From contig NZ_CXOP01000002.1 of the NCBI RefSeq assembly GCF_001269345.1, forward strand, positions 1,302,853 to 1,366,852: a stretch of DNA of 64,000 bases, in the 5' to 3' direction. The notes under the pieces were generated by a model. It made no database searches. It was not told the DNA's origin and was given only the letters and a program-made list of their open reading frames with translations. The position numbers were made by a program, and so were the translations under genes. The DNA comes from Limnohabitans sp. 2KL-27 (GTDB taxonomy: Bacteria > Pseudomonadota > Gammaproteobacteria > Burkholderiales > Burkholderiaceae_C). Below, in pieces: positions 49,752 to 58,540 of this stretch (position 1 is the stretch's first letter; every line of letters begins with the position of its first letter).

Positions 49752-50362
49752 GCGGCGCTTTTGCCAACGCCTCAGCTCGGCGGATGCCGCGCTGGGTGTT
49801 TGTGCCGCTGGGCTTGTTTTTGGGCATGGTGGTGTTTTTGGCCGTGGGCCTGACGCGCAACCCGCAAGAGATTCCCTCACCGCTGATCGGTCAGAATGCA
49901 CCCGCTTTCAAGTTGCCGGTGGTGGGCGGGCCGGGCGTGTTCAGTGCTGAGCAGTTCAAGGGTCAGCTCACCCTGGTCAACCTGTGGGCCACCTGGTGCG
50001 CGGGTTGCAAGGAAGAGCACCCGATCTTGATGGCGCTGTCCCGCCAGCCGGGGCTGCAGATGCTGGGCATCAACTACAAAGAGCTGCAGGCCTCGGAGCT
50101 GTCCGGGCAGGACCCGCAAAGCGCCCAAGCGTTGCAAAAAGCCACTGACCGCAGCCAAGCCTGGTTGCAAAAACACGGTCAGGCTTTTGGCGTGAACCTG
50201 ATGGACATGGACGGCCGCGTGGGCTTGGATTTTGGCGTGTACGGTTTGCCCGAAACCTATTTGGTGGACCGCGATGGGGTGGTGCGTTTCAAGCACGCCG
50301 GGCCTTTGACGCCGGATGTGGTGCAGCAAAAGTTGCTGCCCTTGCTGCGGAGTTTCAATTGA
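49748..50362 (+). CDS. ccmG: Thiol:disulfide oxidoreductase CcmG (DsbE)
   Basis: 204-residue membrane-anchored thioredoxin-fold protein. After one span (about 15-37), WATWCAGCKEE holds the active-site CxxC and YGLPETYLVD the cis-Pro. It keeps apocytochrome cysteines reduced for heme attachment. Confidence 0.94.
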   Translation: MSGAFANASARRMPRWVFVPLGLFLGMVVFLAVGLTRNPQEIPSPLIGQNAPAFKLPVVGGPGVFSAEQFKGQLTLVNLWATWCAGCKEEHPILMALSRQPGLQMLGINYKELQASELSGQDPQSAQALQKATDRSQAWLQKHGQAFGVNLMDMDGRVGLDFGVYGLPETYLVDRDGVVRFKHAGPLTPDVVQQKLLPLLRSFN

Positions 50363-50895
50363 TGCGCGCGCTGCTGCAGTGGCTGTTGGCCAGCGTTTGG
50401 TTGTGGGGCGCCTGTGTGGCGGCCCAAGCGCCGGTTGCTGCGACAAGCGGTGTGGCTGTTCAATCGGGGGTGCAGGCCACTTTGCCGGGTGTGGGCGCGC
50501 CAGGAGCGGCGCACACCGAGGCCCCCATGTCCTCGGCCGTGCAGGCGCGCTGGGACCACATCGCGGCCGAGTTGCGCTGTCTGGTGTGCCAAAACGAATC
50601 GCTGGCCTCGTCCAATGCCGAACTGGCGGTCGACCTGCGCCGCGAGTTGCGCAGCCTGATCGAGCAGGGCCAAAGCGATGCCGACATCCGCAGCTTTTTG
50701 GTCAGCCGTTACGGGGACTTTGTGCTCTACAAGCCCGAGGTCAAGCCCGTGACCTGGCTGCTGTGGTTCGGCCCCTTTGTGTTGTTGTTGGGCGCGTTGG
50801 CCGTGGCGCTGCGCTTGATGCGTCGCAAAGCCGCTGCGCCCGCCCCCTTGACCGACAGCGAACGCGCACGCGTTCGCCAACTCTTGGAGTCTTGA
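50362..50895 (+). CDS. ccmH: Cytochrome c maturation protein CcmH
   Basis: 177 residues with signal sequence, the LRCLVCQNES active-site motif (LRCxxCQ) and one C-terminal span (WLLWFGPFVLLLGALAVAL). It is the short CcmH form, with the CycH-like part encoded separately as ccmI. It shares bases with the ccmG stop and the ccmI start. Confidence 0.94.
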   Translation: MRALLQWLLASVWLWGACVAAQAPVAATSGVAVQSGVQATLPGVGAPGAAHTEAPMSSAVQARWDHIAAELRCLVCQNESLASSNAELAVDLRRELRSLIEQGQSDADIRSFLVSRYGDFVLYKPEVKPVTWLLWFGPFVLLLGALAVALRLMRRKAAAPAPLTDSERARVRQLLES

Positions 50896-52190
50896 TGTCC
50901 TTGTTGCCGCCTTGGCTGGGTTTGTTGTTGGCATGGTTGGCCTTGGGTGGGGTGTCCGCGTGGGTCTTGCGGCGTGGCCTGAAAAACCCTGTCCAGGTCG
51001 TGGGGCCCGAGTTGCAGTCAAAAACCAACCGCCTCATTCACCAGGAGCATCTGGCCGATCTGGACCGTGCTTTGGCCGAAGGCCGTTTGACGGCGCTGCA
51101 GCACCAGGCGGCCCGTGACGAGTTGCTGCGCCATCTGTTGGACGATGCGGCGCGGGCTGATGAGCATCCAGCGATCCTTGCCCCTGCGCGATGGCTGGGC
51201 TTGCTCGTGGGCCTGGTGTTGCTCAGTGGACTGAGTTATGTGCAATTGGGTGCGCCCCAGACCTGGTGGCCAGAGCCCTTGAGCCAGCGGGTCAAGATCA
51301 GCGCCACCACGCCCGAGCAACTGGCCGAGCAAACCCGCGTCTGGCAAGAAGCCACGCAAAAACGCCCTGACGATGCTCAGGCTTGGTTGACCTTGGCGCG
51401 GCTGCACGCAGCCCAAAACGCGCATGCCCCGGCCGAGCAAGCCCTGGCCCGTGTGCTGGCTTTGTCGCCTGAGCCCGATCTGTGGATTGAGCGCGCGCAA
51501 ATGAAAGCCTTGAGCGCGGGGGGTGTCTACACCGGCGAGCCCTGGCAGTGGATTCAAAACGTGTTGCGTGGTCAACCCCAGCACCTGAACGCATTGGTGC
51601 TGGCGGGCAGTGCCGCGTTGTCCGAAAAACGGCCTGCCGCAGCGCAAACATATTGGCAGCAAGCACTGGCTTTGGTGCCTGCCGAAAGCGAAGCAGCGCA
51701 AGGCCTGCAACAGGCTTTGGCCCAAGCGGGCGAGATGGCCAAGGCAGCGGCTGTGTCTACGCCGGCTGGACAAGCGCAGCGGCCCGCAACGCTGGCTTCG
51801 CCCCATGCGCCGATGTCTGCGAGCGCGCCAACAGCAGGCCACAGCAGAGCCCTCATTCAGGGCGAAGTGCGTGTGTCAGCCCAGGTGCAAAGCCAAATCG
51901 GCTCGGGTGCCACTTTGTTCGTGTACGCGCTGGCCGAAGAGGGCACGCGCCGCCCCGTGGCGATTTGGCGCGGCACGCCCACCGCATGGCCGGTGCCCTT
52001 TGCCCTGAGCGACAGCATGGGCATGGGTGCGCCGCCGATGCTGTCGGATCTGAAGCAGGTTCGGTTGGTGGCGCGGATTTCCAAGACAGGCGCAGCCCAA
52101 AAGCAGGCGGATGATTTTCAGGTGGAGCTGCCTGGCGTGAAGACGGGCGTACAAGGTGTGGTGCTCCACATCACCGGACGCATCCCGTAG
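50895..52190 (+). CDS. ccmI: Cytochrome c maturation protein CcmI (CycH)
   Basis: 431 residues: two N-terminal spans (about 5-25 and 95-115), a soluble TPR region (about 130-290) with AQAWLTLARLHAAQ, a low-complexity Ala/Pro/Ser linker, and a C-terminal domain that ends VVLHITGRIP. It holds apocytochrome C-termini near the heme lyase. It is the last gene of the operon and convergent with hemE. Confidence 0.92.
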   Translation: MSLLPPWLGLLLAWLALGGVSAWVLRRGLKNPVQVVGPELQSKTNRLIHQEHLADLDRALAEGRLTALQHQAARDELLRHLLDDAARADEHPAILAPARWLGLLVGLVLLSGLSYVQLGAPQTWWPEPLSQRVKISATTPEQLAEQTRVWQEATQKRPDDAQAWLTLARLHAAQNAHAPAEQALARVLALSPEPDLWIERAQMKALSAGGVYTGEPWQWIQNVLRGQPQHLNALVLAGSAALSEKRPAAAQTYWQQALALVPAESEAAQGLQQALAQAGEMAKAAAVSTPAGQAQRPATLASPHAPMSASAPTAGHSRALIQGEVRVSAQVQSQIGSGATLFVYALAEEGTRRPVAIWRGTPTAWPVPFALSDSMGMGAPPMLSDLKQVRLVARISKTGAAQKQADDFQVELPGVKTGVQGVVLHITGRIP

Positions 52191-52211
52191 GTCGCACCTG
52201 CAGGTCCGACC
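52190..52211. terminator. Hairpin between convergent ccmI and hemE
   Basis: GGTCGCACCT / AGGTCCGACC pair in 9 of 10 positions around a 2-nt centre, starting in the ccmI stop codon. No long T-run, so terminator strength is uncertain. Confidence 0.4.
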
Positions 52212-52273
52212 TTGGCCTGCTGTGACACAGGTCCCTGTCGGGGCTGAAGCCGCCGACTGGCCCATACCGTCAC

Positions 52274-53410
52274 TCAAGCTTGTCGCAATTTGCGCGAATG
52301 GCTGTGCACGGCCTCGACCAGCGCCGTCACATGCTCGGGCGGGGTGTATTGGCTGATGCCGTGGCCCAGGTTGAAGATGTGCGTGGGCCCGGTGGTGGTT
52401 GTGTCCGTGTGCGGCGTGCCAAAGCTGTCGAGCACGCGGTGCACTTCGGTGGCGATCTGCGCGGGCGGCGCAAACAAGATGTTCGGATCGATGTTGCCCT
52501 GCAGCGCTTTGCCGGGGCCGCCCACTTGACCGCCCACGAGAGCCCGGGCGCGGCCCAGGTTCATGGTCCAGTCCAGGCCCAACACGTCGCACTTCAAAGG
52601 GGCCATCTCGGGCAACCACAGTCCGCCGCCTTTGGTGAAGACGATGCTGGGGATGCGCTGGCCGTTGTGCTCGGTTTTGAGCTGGGCCAGCACGCGGGCG
52701 GTGTAGGCCAGGCTGAATTCCTGGAAAGCCCCGTCGGCCAGCACGCCGCCCCAGCTGTCGAAGACCATGACCGCTTGCGCGCCCGCTTCGATTTGCGTGT
52801 TCAGGTACAGGGCCACGGCGTCGGCGTTGATGGCCAGGATGCGGTGCATCAGGTCGGGGCGGCTGTACATCAGGGTTTTGACGTGGCGGTAGTCGTCCGA
52901 GCCAGCGCCTTCGACCATGTAGCACGCCAGCGTCCAAGGGCTGCCGGAAAAGCCGATGAGGGGCACGCGGCCGTTCAGGGCTTTGCGGATGCTGGTGACG
53001 GCGTCGAACACGTAGCGCAGCTTGTTCATGTCGGGCACGGCCAGCTGGGCCACGGCGGCTTCGTCGCGCACGTTCTTGGCAAAGCGGGGGCCTTCGCCCT
53101 GGGCAAACGACAGGCCCAGGCCCATGGCATCGGGCACGGTCAAGATGTCGCTGAACAGGATGGACGCGTCGAGCGGGTAGCGCTCGAGGGGCTGCAGGGT
53201 GACCTCGGTGGCGAAGTCGACGTTGGTGGCCAGGCCCATGAAGCTGCCGGCTTGGGCGCGGGTGGCGCAGTACTCGGGCAGGTAACGCCCGGCTTGGCGC
53301 ATGAGCCAGACGGGGGTGTGGTCGGTGGCCTGGCGCAAGCAGGCGCGCAGGAAGGTGTCGTTTTGGAGGGGGGCGAAAGCCGAAGATGCGCTGGAGGTGT
53401 TGGAAGCCAT
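52274..53410 (-). CDS. hemE: Uroporphyrinogen decarboxylase
   Basis: 378-residue enzyme that makes coproporphyrinogen III, a shared heme and BChl precursor. Signatures are [15 protein letters not shown] and [16 protein letters not shown], with the catalytic Asp in [11 protein letters not shown] 53410 is preferred; the open frame extends 27 nt further. No PpsR site was found upstream. It is unclear whether proximity to the PGC is functional or chance. Confidence 0.95.
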   Translation of the reverse strand: MASNTSSASSAFAPLQNDTFLRACLRQATDHTPVWLMRQAGRYLPEYCATRAQAGSFMGLATNVDFATEVTLQPLERYPLDASILFSDILTVPDAMGLGLSFAQGEGPRFAKNVRDEAAVAQLAVPDMNKLRYVFDAVTSIRKALNGRVPLIGFSGSPWTLACYMVEGAGSDDYRHVKTLMYSRPDLMHRILAINADAVALYLNTQIEAGAQAVMVFDSWGGVLADGAFQEFSLAYTARVLAQLKTEHNGQRIPSIVFTKGGGLWLPEMAPLKCDVLGLDWTMNLGRARALVGGQVGGPGKALQGNIDPNILFAPPAQIATEVHRVLDSFGTPHTDTTTTGPTHIFNLGHGISQYTPPEHVTALVEAVHSHSRKLRQA

Positions 53411-53500
53411 GAAAAAACCCGAAGTCAAGGCTGGCATTGTCTCAGGCTGTCAAGCCAGGGTCCAGCACTTCAAGCGCAATCCGTCACTTGTTGTGCGCCA

Positions 53501-54856
53501 TCACAACAGGGCCTGCCGCAGCAGGCCCAACACGAGGCAAGCGCCCAGCACGCGCACCACGCTGTAGCCTTTCCAGACCAAGGCCCAGATCGCCAGGAGT
53601 GTCAGCCCCATCGCACTCAGGTCGGGCAGCGCGTGCCAGCCTCCGGGCAGCCAGGTCTGGCGCGCGAAAACACCGGCCAGGTGCAAGATGACGCCGATCA
53701 CCGCGGCCGTGATGCCTTGCAAAGGGCCGCTCAGTGAGGGTATTTTCCGTGTCGACTCCACCAGTGGCCCGCCAGCCAAAATGAACACGAAGGACGGTAG
53801 GAAGGTGAACCAAGTGACCACGCACGCGGCCACAACGCCGCCCAGCAGCGGGTGGCCGAGCAAGGCCTGGCTGTGTCCACCGAGAAAGCCGACAAAGGCC
53901 ACGACCATGATCAGCGGCCCAGGTGTGGTCTCACCCAAGGCCAGGCCATCCATCATTTGGGCAGCCGTGAGCCAGCCGTATTGCACCACTGCTGCTTGAG
54001 TCACAAAGGGCAGCACCGCATAAGCCCCGCCAAAAGTCAGCAAGGCCGCTTGCGTGAAAAAGCCACCCATTTGGGTGAGGGTGTGGCCCATGCCGAACAG
54101 CCCGGCGATCAGGCCCAGGCTGAGCGCCCACAGGCCGACGCCCAAGGCCAGTGCGCGAAGCAGTCGCTTCGAACTGTGGTGTGTGTGTGCGGGCTGAGGT
54201 GAGGTGTCGTCCAGCCACCCTGCAGCATCAGAAGACGGCGGGTTTGCCCGCAAGGTGGGTTTGGGATTCACCACTGCGCTGGCATGGGCCATGTCGGTTG
54301 CTTCAGGGCGCTGACGCGTCATGTAGAAACCCACAGCGGCTGAGGCCGCAATGGTCAGCGGAAAAGGCAGGCCCCAAAGGGTGCCGACAAATGACACCGC
54401 CGCCAGCCCCCACAGCCAGCGTTCCTTGAGGGTTCGTGTGGCCATGCGGTGGGCGGCCTGAAGCACCAGCGCCGTCACCGCAGGCTTCAGGCCCCAGAGC
54501 AAGGCTTGCCCCCAAGGGTGTTGGCCCCAGGCGCTGTAGACCCAGCTCAGCACGATCAGCAGTAACAAAGAGGGCAACACAAACAGGGCGCCCGCCGCGA
54601 TCCCCCCGCGCGTGCCGTGCATCAGCCAGCCCATGTAGGTGGCCAGTTGCTGCGCTTCGGGGCCGGGCAGCAGCATGCAGTAATGCAGCGCGTGCAGGTA
54701 GCGTTTTTCTGAAATCCAGCGGCGACGCACCACCAGCTCTTCGTGCATCAGGGCGATCTGGCCTGCGGGGCCGCCAAAGCTCACGCAGCCCAGCCAGACC
54801 CAGAACTTCAGGGCCTGTCCAAAGCTGACCGGGGCAGGGGGGCCGGCGTTGTTCAT
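53501..54856 (-). CDS. chrA: ChrA-type chromate transporter
   Basis: 451-residue CHR-family protein with two homologous six-span halves joined by a hydrophilic His-rich linker at about 185-235. The first half starts FWVWLGCVSFGGPAGQIALMHEE and contains LPGPEAQQLATYMG; the second has FGGAYAVLPFV and ETTPGPLIM. It exports chromate, or another oxyanion. Its start overlaps the preceding ORF by 4 nt. Confidence 0.92.
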   Translation of the reverse strand: MNNAGPPAPVSFGQALKFWVWLGCVSFGGPAGQIALMHEELVVRRRWISEKRYLHALHYCMLLPGPEAQQLATYMGWLMHGTRGGIAAGALFVLPSLLLLIVLSWVYSAWGQHPWGQALLWGLKPAVTALVLQAAHRMATRTLKERWLWGLAAVSFVGTLWGLPFPLTIAASAAVGFYMTRQRPEATDMAHASAVVNPKPTLRANPPSSDAAGWLDDTSPQPAHTHHSSKRLLRALALGVGLWALSLGLIAGLFGMGHTLTQMGGFFTQAALLTFGGAYAVLPFVTQAAVVQYGWLTAAQMMDGLALGETTPGPLIMVVAFVGFLGGHSQALLGHPLLGGVVAACVVTWFTFLPSFVFILAGGPLVESTRKIPSLSGPLQGITAAVIGVILHLAGVFARQTWLPGGWHALPDLSAMGLTLLAIWALVWKGYSVVRVLGACLVLGLLRQALL

Positions 54857-55230
54857 GGGGCGTCCCAGTGGTCGCGAAAGGCTTGGGCAAATGCCGGGGT
54901 GCCGCTCAAACTCAGGCCCAGTTCGATACGTTGGTGCAAGGACAGGGGCGTTATCGTGGTCTGGCCCGTGCTCGGGTTGAACACAATCTGCGCGCTCGAA
55001 GGCGCCTGGTCTTCGGCGTGCAGTGTGGCTTGCAGGTCATAGTCCCATTGGGCACCGTCTTCCAAACGGCCGGGACCTTGCGCGTTAAACAGGTAGGCCC
55101 ACGCCAGGACCTCGGAAACCTCTTGGAGCAGGGCCGCGTTGTGGTGTTTGTGCGGCTGCGCCAACGCATCCCAGCACACCACACCCTCGGCGTCTTCACT
55201 GCATTCAAAGTCCAATAATTCCAAATCCAT
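54853..55230 (-). CDS. Unknown 125-residue acidic protein coupled to chrA
   Basis: A soluble acidic protein with no signal or membrane span; it opens MDLELLDFECSEDAEG and has several Trp residues. It overlaps chrA by ATGA and lies upstream, so the two are translated together. I recognise no domain. A transport-related accessory role is possible only by position. Confidence 0.7.
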   Translation of the reverse strand: MDLELLDFECSEDAEGVVCWDALAQPHKHHNAALLQEVSEVLAWAYLFNAQGPGRLEDGAQWDYDLQATLHAEDQAPSSAQIVFNPSTGQTTITPLSLHQRIELGLSLSGTPAFAQAFRDHWDAP

Positions 55231-55355
55231 CGGGGCGTTCCTTCAAGGCGCTCAGATTGTCGCCGCTCAAAAATTCTCGTTCAATGATGTTATGAATACA
55301 TTAATGATTTATTTTGCTTAAATAATGAGCAAATAACTGGAATAAAGGGATTCCC

Positions 55356-55363
55356 TGTATACA
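55356..55363. promoter_or_regulatory. TGTATACA palindrome before the GntR-family gene
   Basis: An 8-bp palindrome of the kind bound by FadR/VanR-type GntR regulators, about 47 bp before the regulator ATG in an AT-rich intergenic stretch (55231-55409). Autoregulation is inferred. Confidence 0.4.
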
Positions 55364-55409
55364 TTGTTGGGCTGGTTGGTGGTTAAATATCTTTTTTATC
55401 GATCTCTCC

Positions 55410-56180
55410 ATGAGCACATCCCCCGTCCGAACCCTTGCAGCAGATGCCGCTGAAGAAGGCGGCTCCCAAGCCATCAAGGCACAGCAGCGCCTGCGCGAAT
55501 GGATTTTGGCGGGTGATTTGCCAGCGGGCAGTCGCATTGCCGAGTTGGGCTTGGTTGAGCGCTTGGGCATGTCCCGAACTCCGATTCGTGCCGCGCTGAT
55601 GCGTCTAGGGCAAGAGGGCTTGCTGGAGCTTTTGAGTCACGGCGGCTATGCGGTGCGCACATTTTCAGAGCGCGATGTGGCCGATGCGATTGAGCTGCGG
55701 GGTACCTTGGAGGGATTGGCCGCAAGGCTGGCGGCGGAACGAGGTGTGCGCCCTTCCGTGCTCAAGCAAGCGGGCGAATGTCTCGATCAAATTGACGAGC
55801 TGTTGCGCCAAAGCGTTTTGGATGACGACAGTTTTTCGGTATTTGTGCTGTTGAATGGCCAGTTTCACAAACTCTTGTCTGAGATGGCTGACAGCGCCGT
55901 GTTGGCTCGCGAAATCGAACGTGCTTCGAGTATGCCCTTTGCCTCGGCTTCTGGTTTTGTGGGAGTGCAAGCCCACAAAAGCGATGCGCGCGACTTGTTG
56001 GTGGTGGCGCAGCACCAGCACAGACAAGTGCTTCAAGCCATTGAACAACGCGAAGCCGGACGGGCAGAAGCCATCATGCGTGAGCACTCGCGCATTGCCC
56101 GCCACAACCTGGGTCTGGCCTTGCAGAACCCCCAACAGTCGGTCACACCCGGCATACAACTCATTCGAAAAAAGGTTTGA
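55410..56180 (+). CDS. GntR-family (FCD domain) regulator, VanR-like
   Basis: 256 residues: winged helix at about 20-90 with LVERLGMSRTPIRAALMRLGQEGLLEL, then an all-helical FCD ligand domain with metal-binding His candidates in FHKLLSEM and QHQHRQVLQAI. It lies 3 nt before vanA on the same strand and probably represses it, with vanillate or a related acid as inducer. Confidence 0.88.
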   Translation: MSTSPVRTLAADAAEEGGSQAIKAQQRLREWILAGDLPAGSRIAELGLVERLGMSRTPIRAALMRLGQEGLLELLSHGGYAVRTFSERDVADAIELRGTLEGLAARLAAERGVRPSVLKQAGECLDQIDELLRQSVLDDDSFSVFVLLNGQFHKLLSEMADSAVLAREIERASSMPFASASGFVGVQAHKSDARDLLVVAQHQHRQVLQAIEQREAGRAEAIMREHSRIARHNLGLALQNPQQSVTPGIQLIRKKV

Positions 56181-56183
56181 AAC

Positions 56184-57236
56184 ATGTTCATCAAAAACAC
56201 CTGGTACGTGGCCTGCACCCTGAGCGAACTCGAAGCCCTGGGCGACAAGCCGCTGGGGCGCACGGTTTGCAACGAAAAAATGGCTTTTTTCAAAGGACCG
56301 GACGGCCGTGTGGCGGCGGTGGAGGACTTTTGTCCGCACCGGGGAGCCCCCTTGTCGCTGGGCAAGGTGTGCAAAGGCCATTTGCAGTGCGGCTACCACG
56401 GTCTCGAAATGGGCGTCGATGGCAAAACCGTGCAGATGCCCGGTCAGCGTGTGCGCGGTTTCCCGGCCATCAAAAGCTTTGCGGTGCTCGAGCGCTATGG
56501 CTTTGTCTGGGTTTGGCCTGGTGACCAGAACCAAGCCGATGAAGCGAAGATGCCGGTGTTCGAATTTTTTGACAACCCCGCTTGGGCCTATGGTGGCGGG
56601 CTGTACCACGTCAAGGCCGACTACCGGCTGATGATCGACAACCTGATGGACCTGACGCACGAGACCTATGTGCACGCCAACAGCATTGGCCAGCCCGAGA
56701 TCGATGAGACGCCTTGCACCACCACGGTGGAGGGTGATCAGGTCATTTTGCAGCGCCACATGACGGGCATTCAAGCGCCACCGTTTTGGCAAATGGCCAT
56801 GAGCGCCCATGGTCTGGACCCGCAGGCCAAGGTGGACCGCTGGCAAATCTGCCGCTTCACGCCGCCCAGCCACATCATGATCGACGTCGGCGTGGCGCTG
56901 GCAGGTCAGGGAGGTTTTGACGCCGCACCCGAGCACAAGGCCTACAGCGTGGTGGTGGACTTCATCACCCCAGAGACCGAAACATCGCACTGGTACCACT
57001 GGGGCATGGCGCGTCAATTCAAGCCTGAAGATGCGGCGCTGACCGACAAAATCCGTGCCGGGCAAGGCGGCATCTTCAATGAAGACATGGCGATGCTGCA
57101 GTTGCAACAAGCCAACATCAGTCAGTGGCCCGACCGCAAACTCTTGATGCTCAACATCGATTCGGGTGGCGTGCAGTCGCGCCGTATCATCGACCGTCTT
57201 TTGGCCCAAGAAAATTCTCCCGAGATCACCGCATGA
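56184..57236 (+). CDS. vanA: Vanillate O-demethylase oxygenase subunit VanA
   Basis: 350-residue Rieske non-heme iron oxygenase that converts vanillate to protocatechuate plus formaldehyde. Rieske ligands lie in FCPHRGAPL and CGYHGLEM. The mononuclear iron motif is NLMDLTHETYVH, followed by the downstream acidic ligand region. It needs electrons from a reductase; only a ferredoxin gene follows, overlapped by ATGA. Confidence 0.92.
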   Translation: MFIKNTWYVACTLSELEALGDKPLGRTVCNEKMAFFKGPDGRVAAVEDFCPHRGAPLSLGKVCKGHLQCGYHGLEMGVDGKTVQMPGQRVRGFPAIKSFAVLERYGFVWVWPGDQNQADEAKMPVFEFFDNPAWAYGGGLYHVKADYRLMIDNLMDLTHETYVHANSIGQPEIDETPCTTTVEGDQVILQRHMTGIQAPPFWQMAMSAHGLDPQAKVDRWQICRFTPPSHIMIDVGVALAGQGGFDAAPEHKAYSVVVDFITPETETSHWYHWGMARQFKPEDAALTDKIRAGQGGIFNEDMAMLQLQQANISQWPDRKLLMLNIDSGGVQSRRIIDRLLAQENSPEITA

Positions 57237-57541
57237 GCATCCCAGACCCGACCCAAACCCCCATCGATGCCGATGGCCACTTCGAAGTCCATTTGCAAAA
57301 AAGTGACCAGACCTTGAAGGTGCGGCCAGACCAAAGCATCCTGAGCGCGCTGCAGGATGCGGGCCACGAGGTGCCGTTTTCGTGCTCGCAAGGCGTGTGT
57401 GGCACCTGCCTGACCCAGGTGGTGGCGGGCACGCCCGACCACTGGGACATGTTCCTCACCCCCGAGGAACAGGCGACCAACACGCAGATGCTCATCTGCT
57501 GCTCGCGAAGCCAGACCGCGCGTCTGGTGCTGGACCTGTGA
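57233..57541 (+). CDS. Stand-alone 2Fe-2S ferredoxin equal to the C-terminal domain of VanB
   Basis: 102 residues. The plant-type ferredoxin signature CSQGVCGTC plus the distant Cys in MLICCSRS and the terminal LVLDL match the last third of VanB (about 315 residues). The FMN and NAD domains of VanB are absent and do not occur downstream, where a transporter gene begins. The clean ATGA coupling to vanA argues for a genuine short gene, so a separate reductase must serve this oxygenase. Confidence 0.88.
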   Translation: MSIPDPTQTPIDADGHFEVHLQKSDQTLKVRPDQSILSALQDAGHEVPFSCSQGVCGTCLTQVVAGTPDHWDMFLTPEEQATNTQMLICCSRSQTARLVLDL

Positions 57542-57591
57542 AGCGCCGACTGATTTTTGGGCGCCAACCCCGCTGAATCCTGGAGGGCTTC

Positions 57592-58533
57592 ATGCTCGAC
57601 ATTCTGGGCATCACCGTCCCCATTTACCTGACCATTGCACTGGGCTATGTGTGCACCCGCATGGGGCTGTTTGCCAAGGCCGAAATGCAGGTGTTTGGGC
57701 GTTTCACGCTGCAGTTGGCCTTGCCCGCTTTGCTGTTCAACGCCTTGTCGCAGCGCAGCGTCGCGGAGATTCTGAACCTGAACTATTTGCTGGCCTATGC
57801 CTTGGGCTCTTTGGTGATGGTGGGCCTAGGCCTGTGGTGGGCGCGCCGGGTGCTCGGTCAGAGTCTGAGTTACAGCAGCATGATGGCCATGGGCATGTCC
57901 TGCCCGAACAGCGGGTTTGTGGGTTACCCCATCATTTTGTTGTCGTTTGGCCCGGTGGCCGGGGTGGCGCTGGCGTTGAACATGGTGGTTGAAAACTTCT
58001 TGTTGTTGCCTTTGCTTTTGGCCGTTGCCGATGCACAGGGCCGACCCGGGCAGTGGAAAAGTGTGCTGCGAGAGACTGTGAAAAATGTGCTCAGAAACCC
58101 CATGATTTGGGGCGTGGTGGCTGGTTTTGTGTTTTCGCTGTCGGGCCTGCAGATGCCTGCGCCTTTGGGGCGCACCATCGATTTGTTTGCGCAGTCCAGT
58201 GCGGTGCTGGCGCTGTTTGTGATTGGCGGCGCCTTGGTGGGCCTGCAGGCGCGGGGGCTGCAGGGCACTGTGCTGCCGATTGCGCTGGGTAAGCTGGTGT
58301 TGCACCCCTTGGCCATGTGGGCGGTCCTGGTGTGGCTGGTGCCCATCGAAGACCCGGCTTTGCGCGCCGCAGCCTTGCTCACAGGGGCCATGCCCATGCT
58401 GGGCATCTACACCATCTTGAACCAGCGCCATGGCCACGCCACCCTGAGCGCGGCGGCCTTGTTGGTGACCACGGTGTTGTCATTTTTCACGCTCAATGCG
58501 CTGCTGTGGTTGCTGACGCTGAAGCCTTTGTAA
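57592..58533 (+). CDS. Auxin efflux carrier (AEC) family transporter
   Basis: 313-residue, about ten-span membrane protein with the AEC segments CPNSGFVGYPII and ENFLLLPLLLA. Members export or import carboxylates such as malate or malonate. It follows the ferredoxin gene by 50 nt with GGAGG before the ATG, so it probably belongs to the van transcript and may move an aromatic acid or a product. Substrate not determinable. Confidence 0.85.
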   Translation: MLDILGITVPIYLTIALGYVCTRMGLFAKAEMQVFGRFTLQLALPALLFNALSQRSVAEILNLNYLLAYALGSLVMVGLGLWWARRVLGQSLSYSSMMAMGMSCPNSGFVGYPIILLSFGPVAGVALALNMVVENFLLLPLLLAVADAQGRPGQWKSVLRETVKNVLRNPMIWGVVAGFVFSLSGLQMPAPLGRTIDLFAQSSAVLALFVIGGALVGLQARGLQGTVLPIALGKLVLHPLAMWAVLVWLVPIEDPALRAAALLTGAMPMLGIYTILNQRHGHATLSAAALLVTTVLSFFTLNALLWLLTLKPL

Positions 58534-58540
58534 GTGGGCG

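Noticed and set aside
57542..58533. Hidden reductase domain of VanB after a frameshift
   Set aside because: The downstream sequence encodes an AEC transporter with its own ribosome site, and VanB reductase domains would lie upstream of the ferredoxin part, where vanA is.
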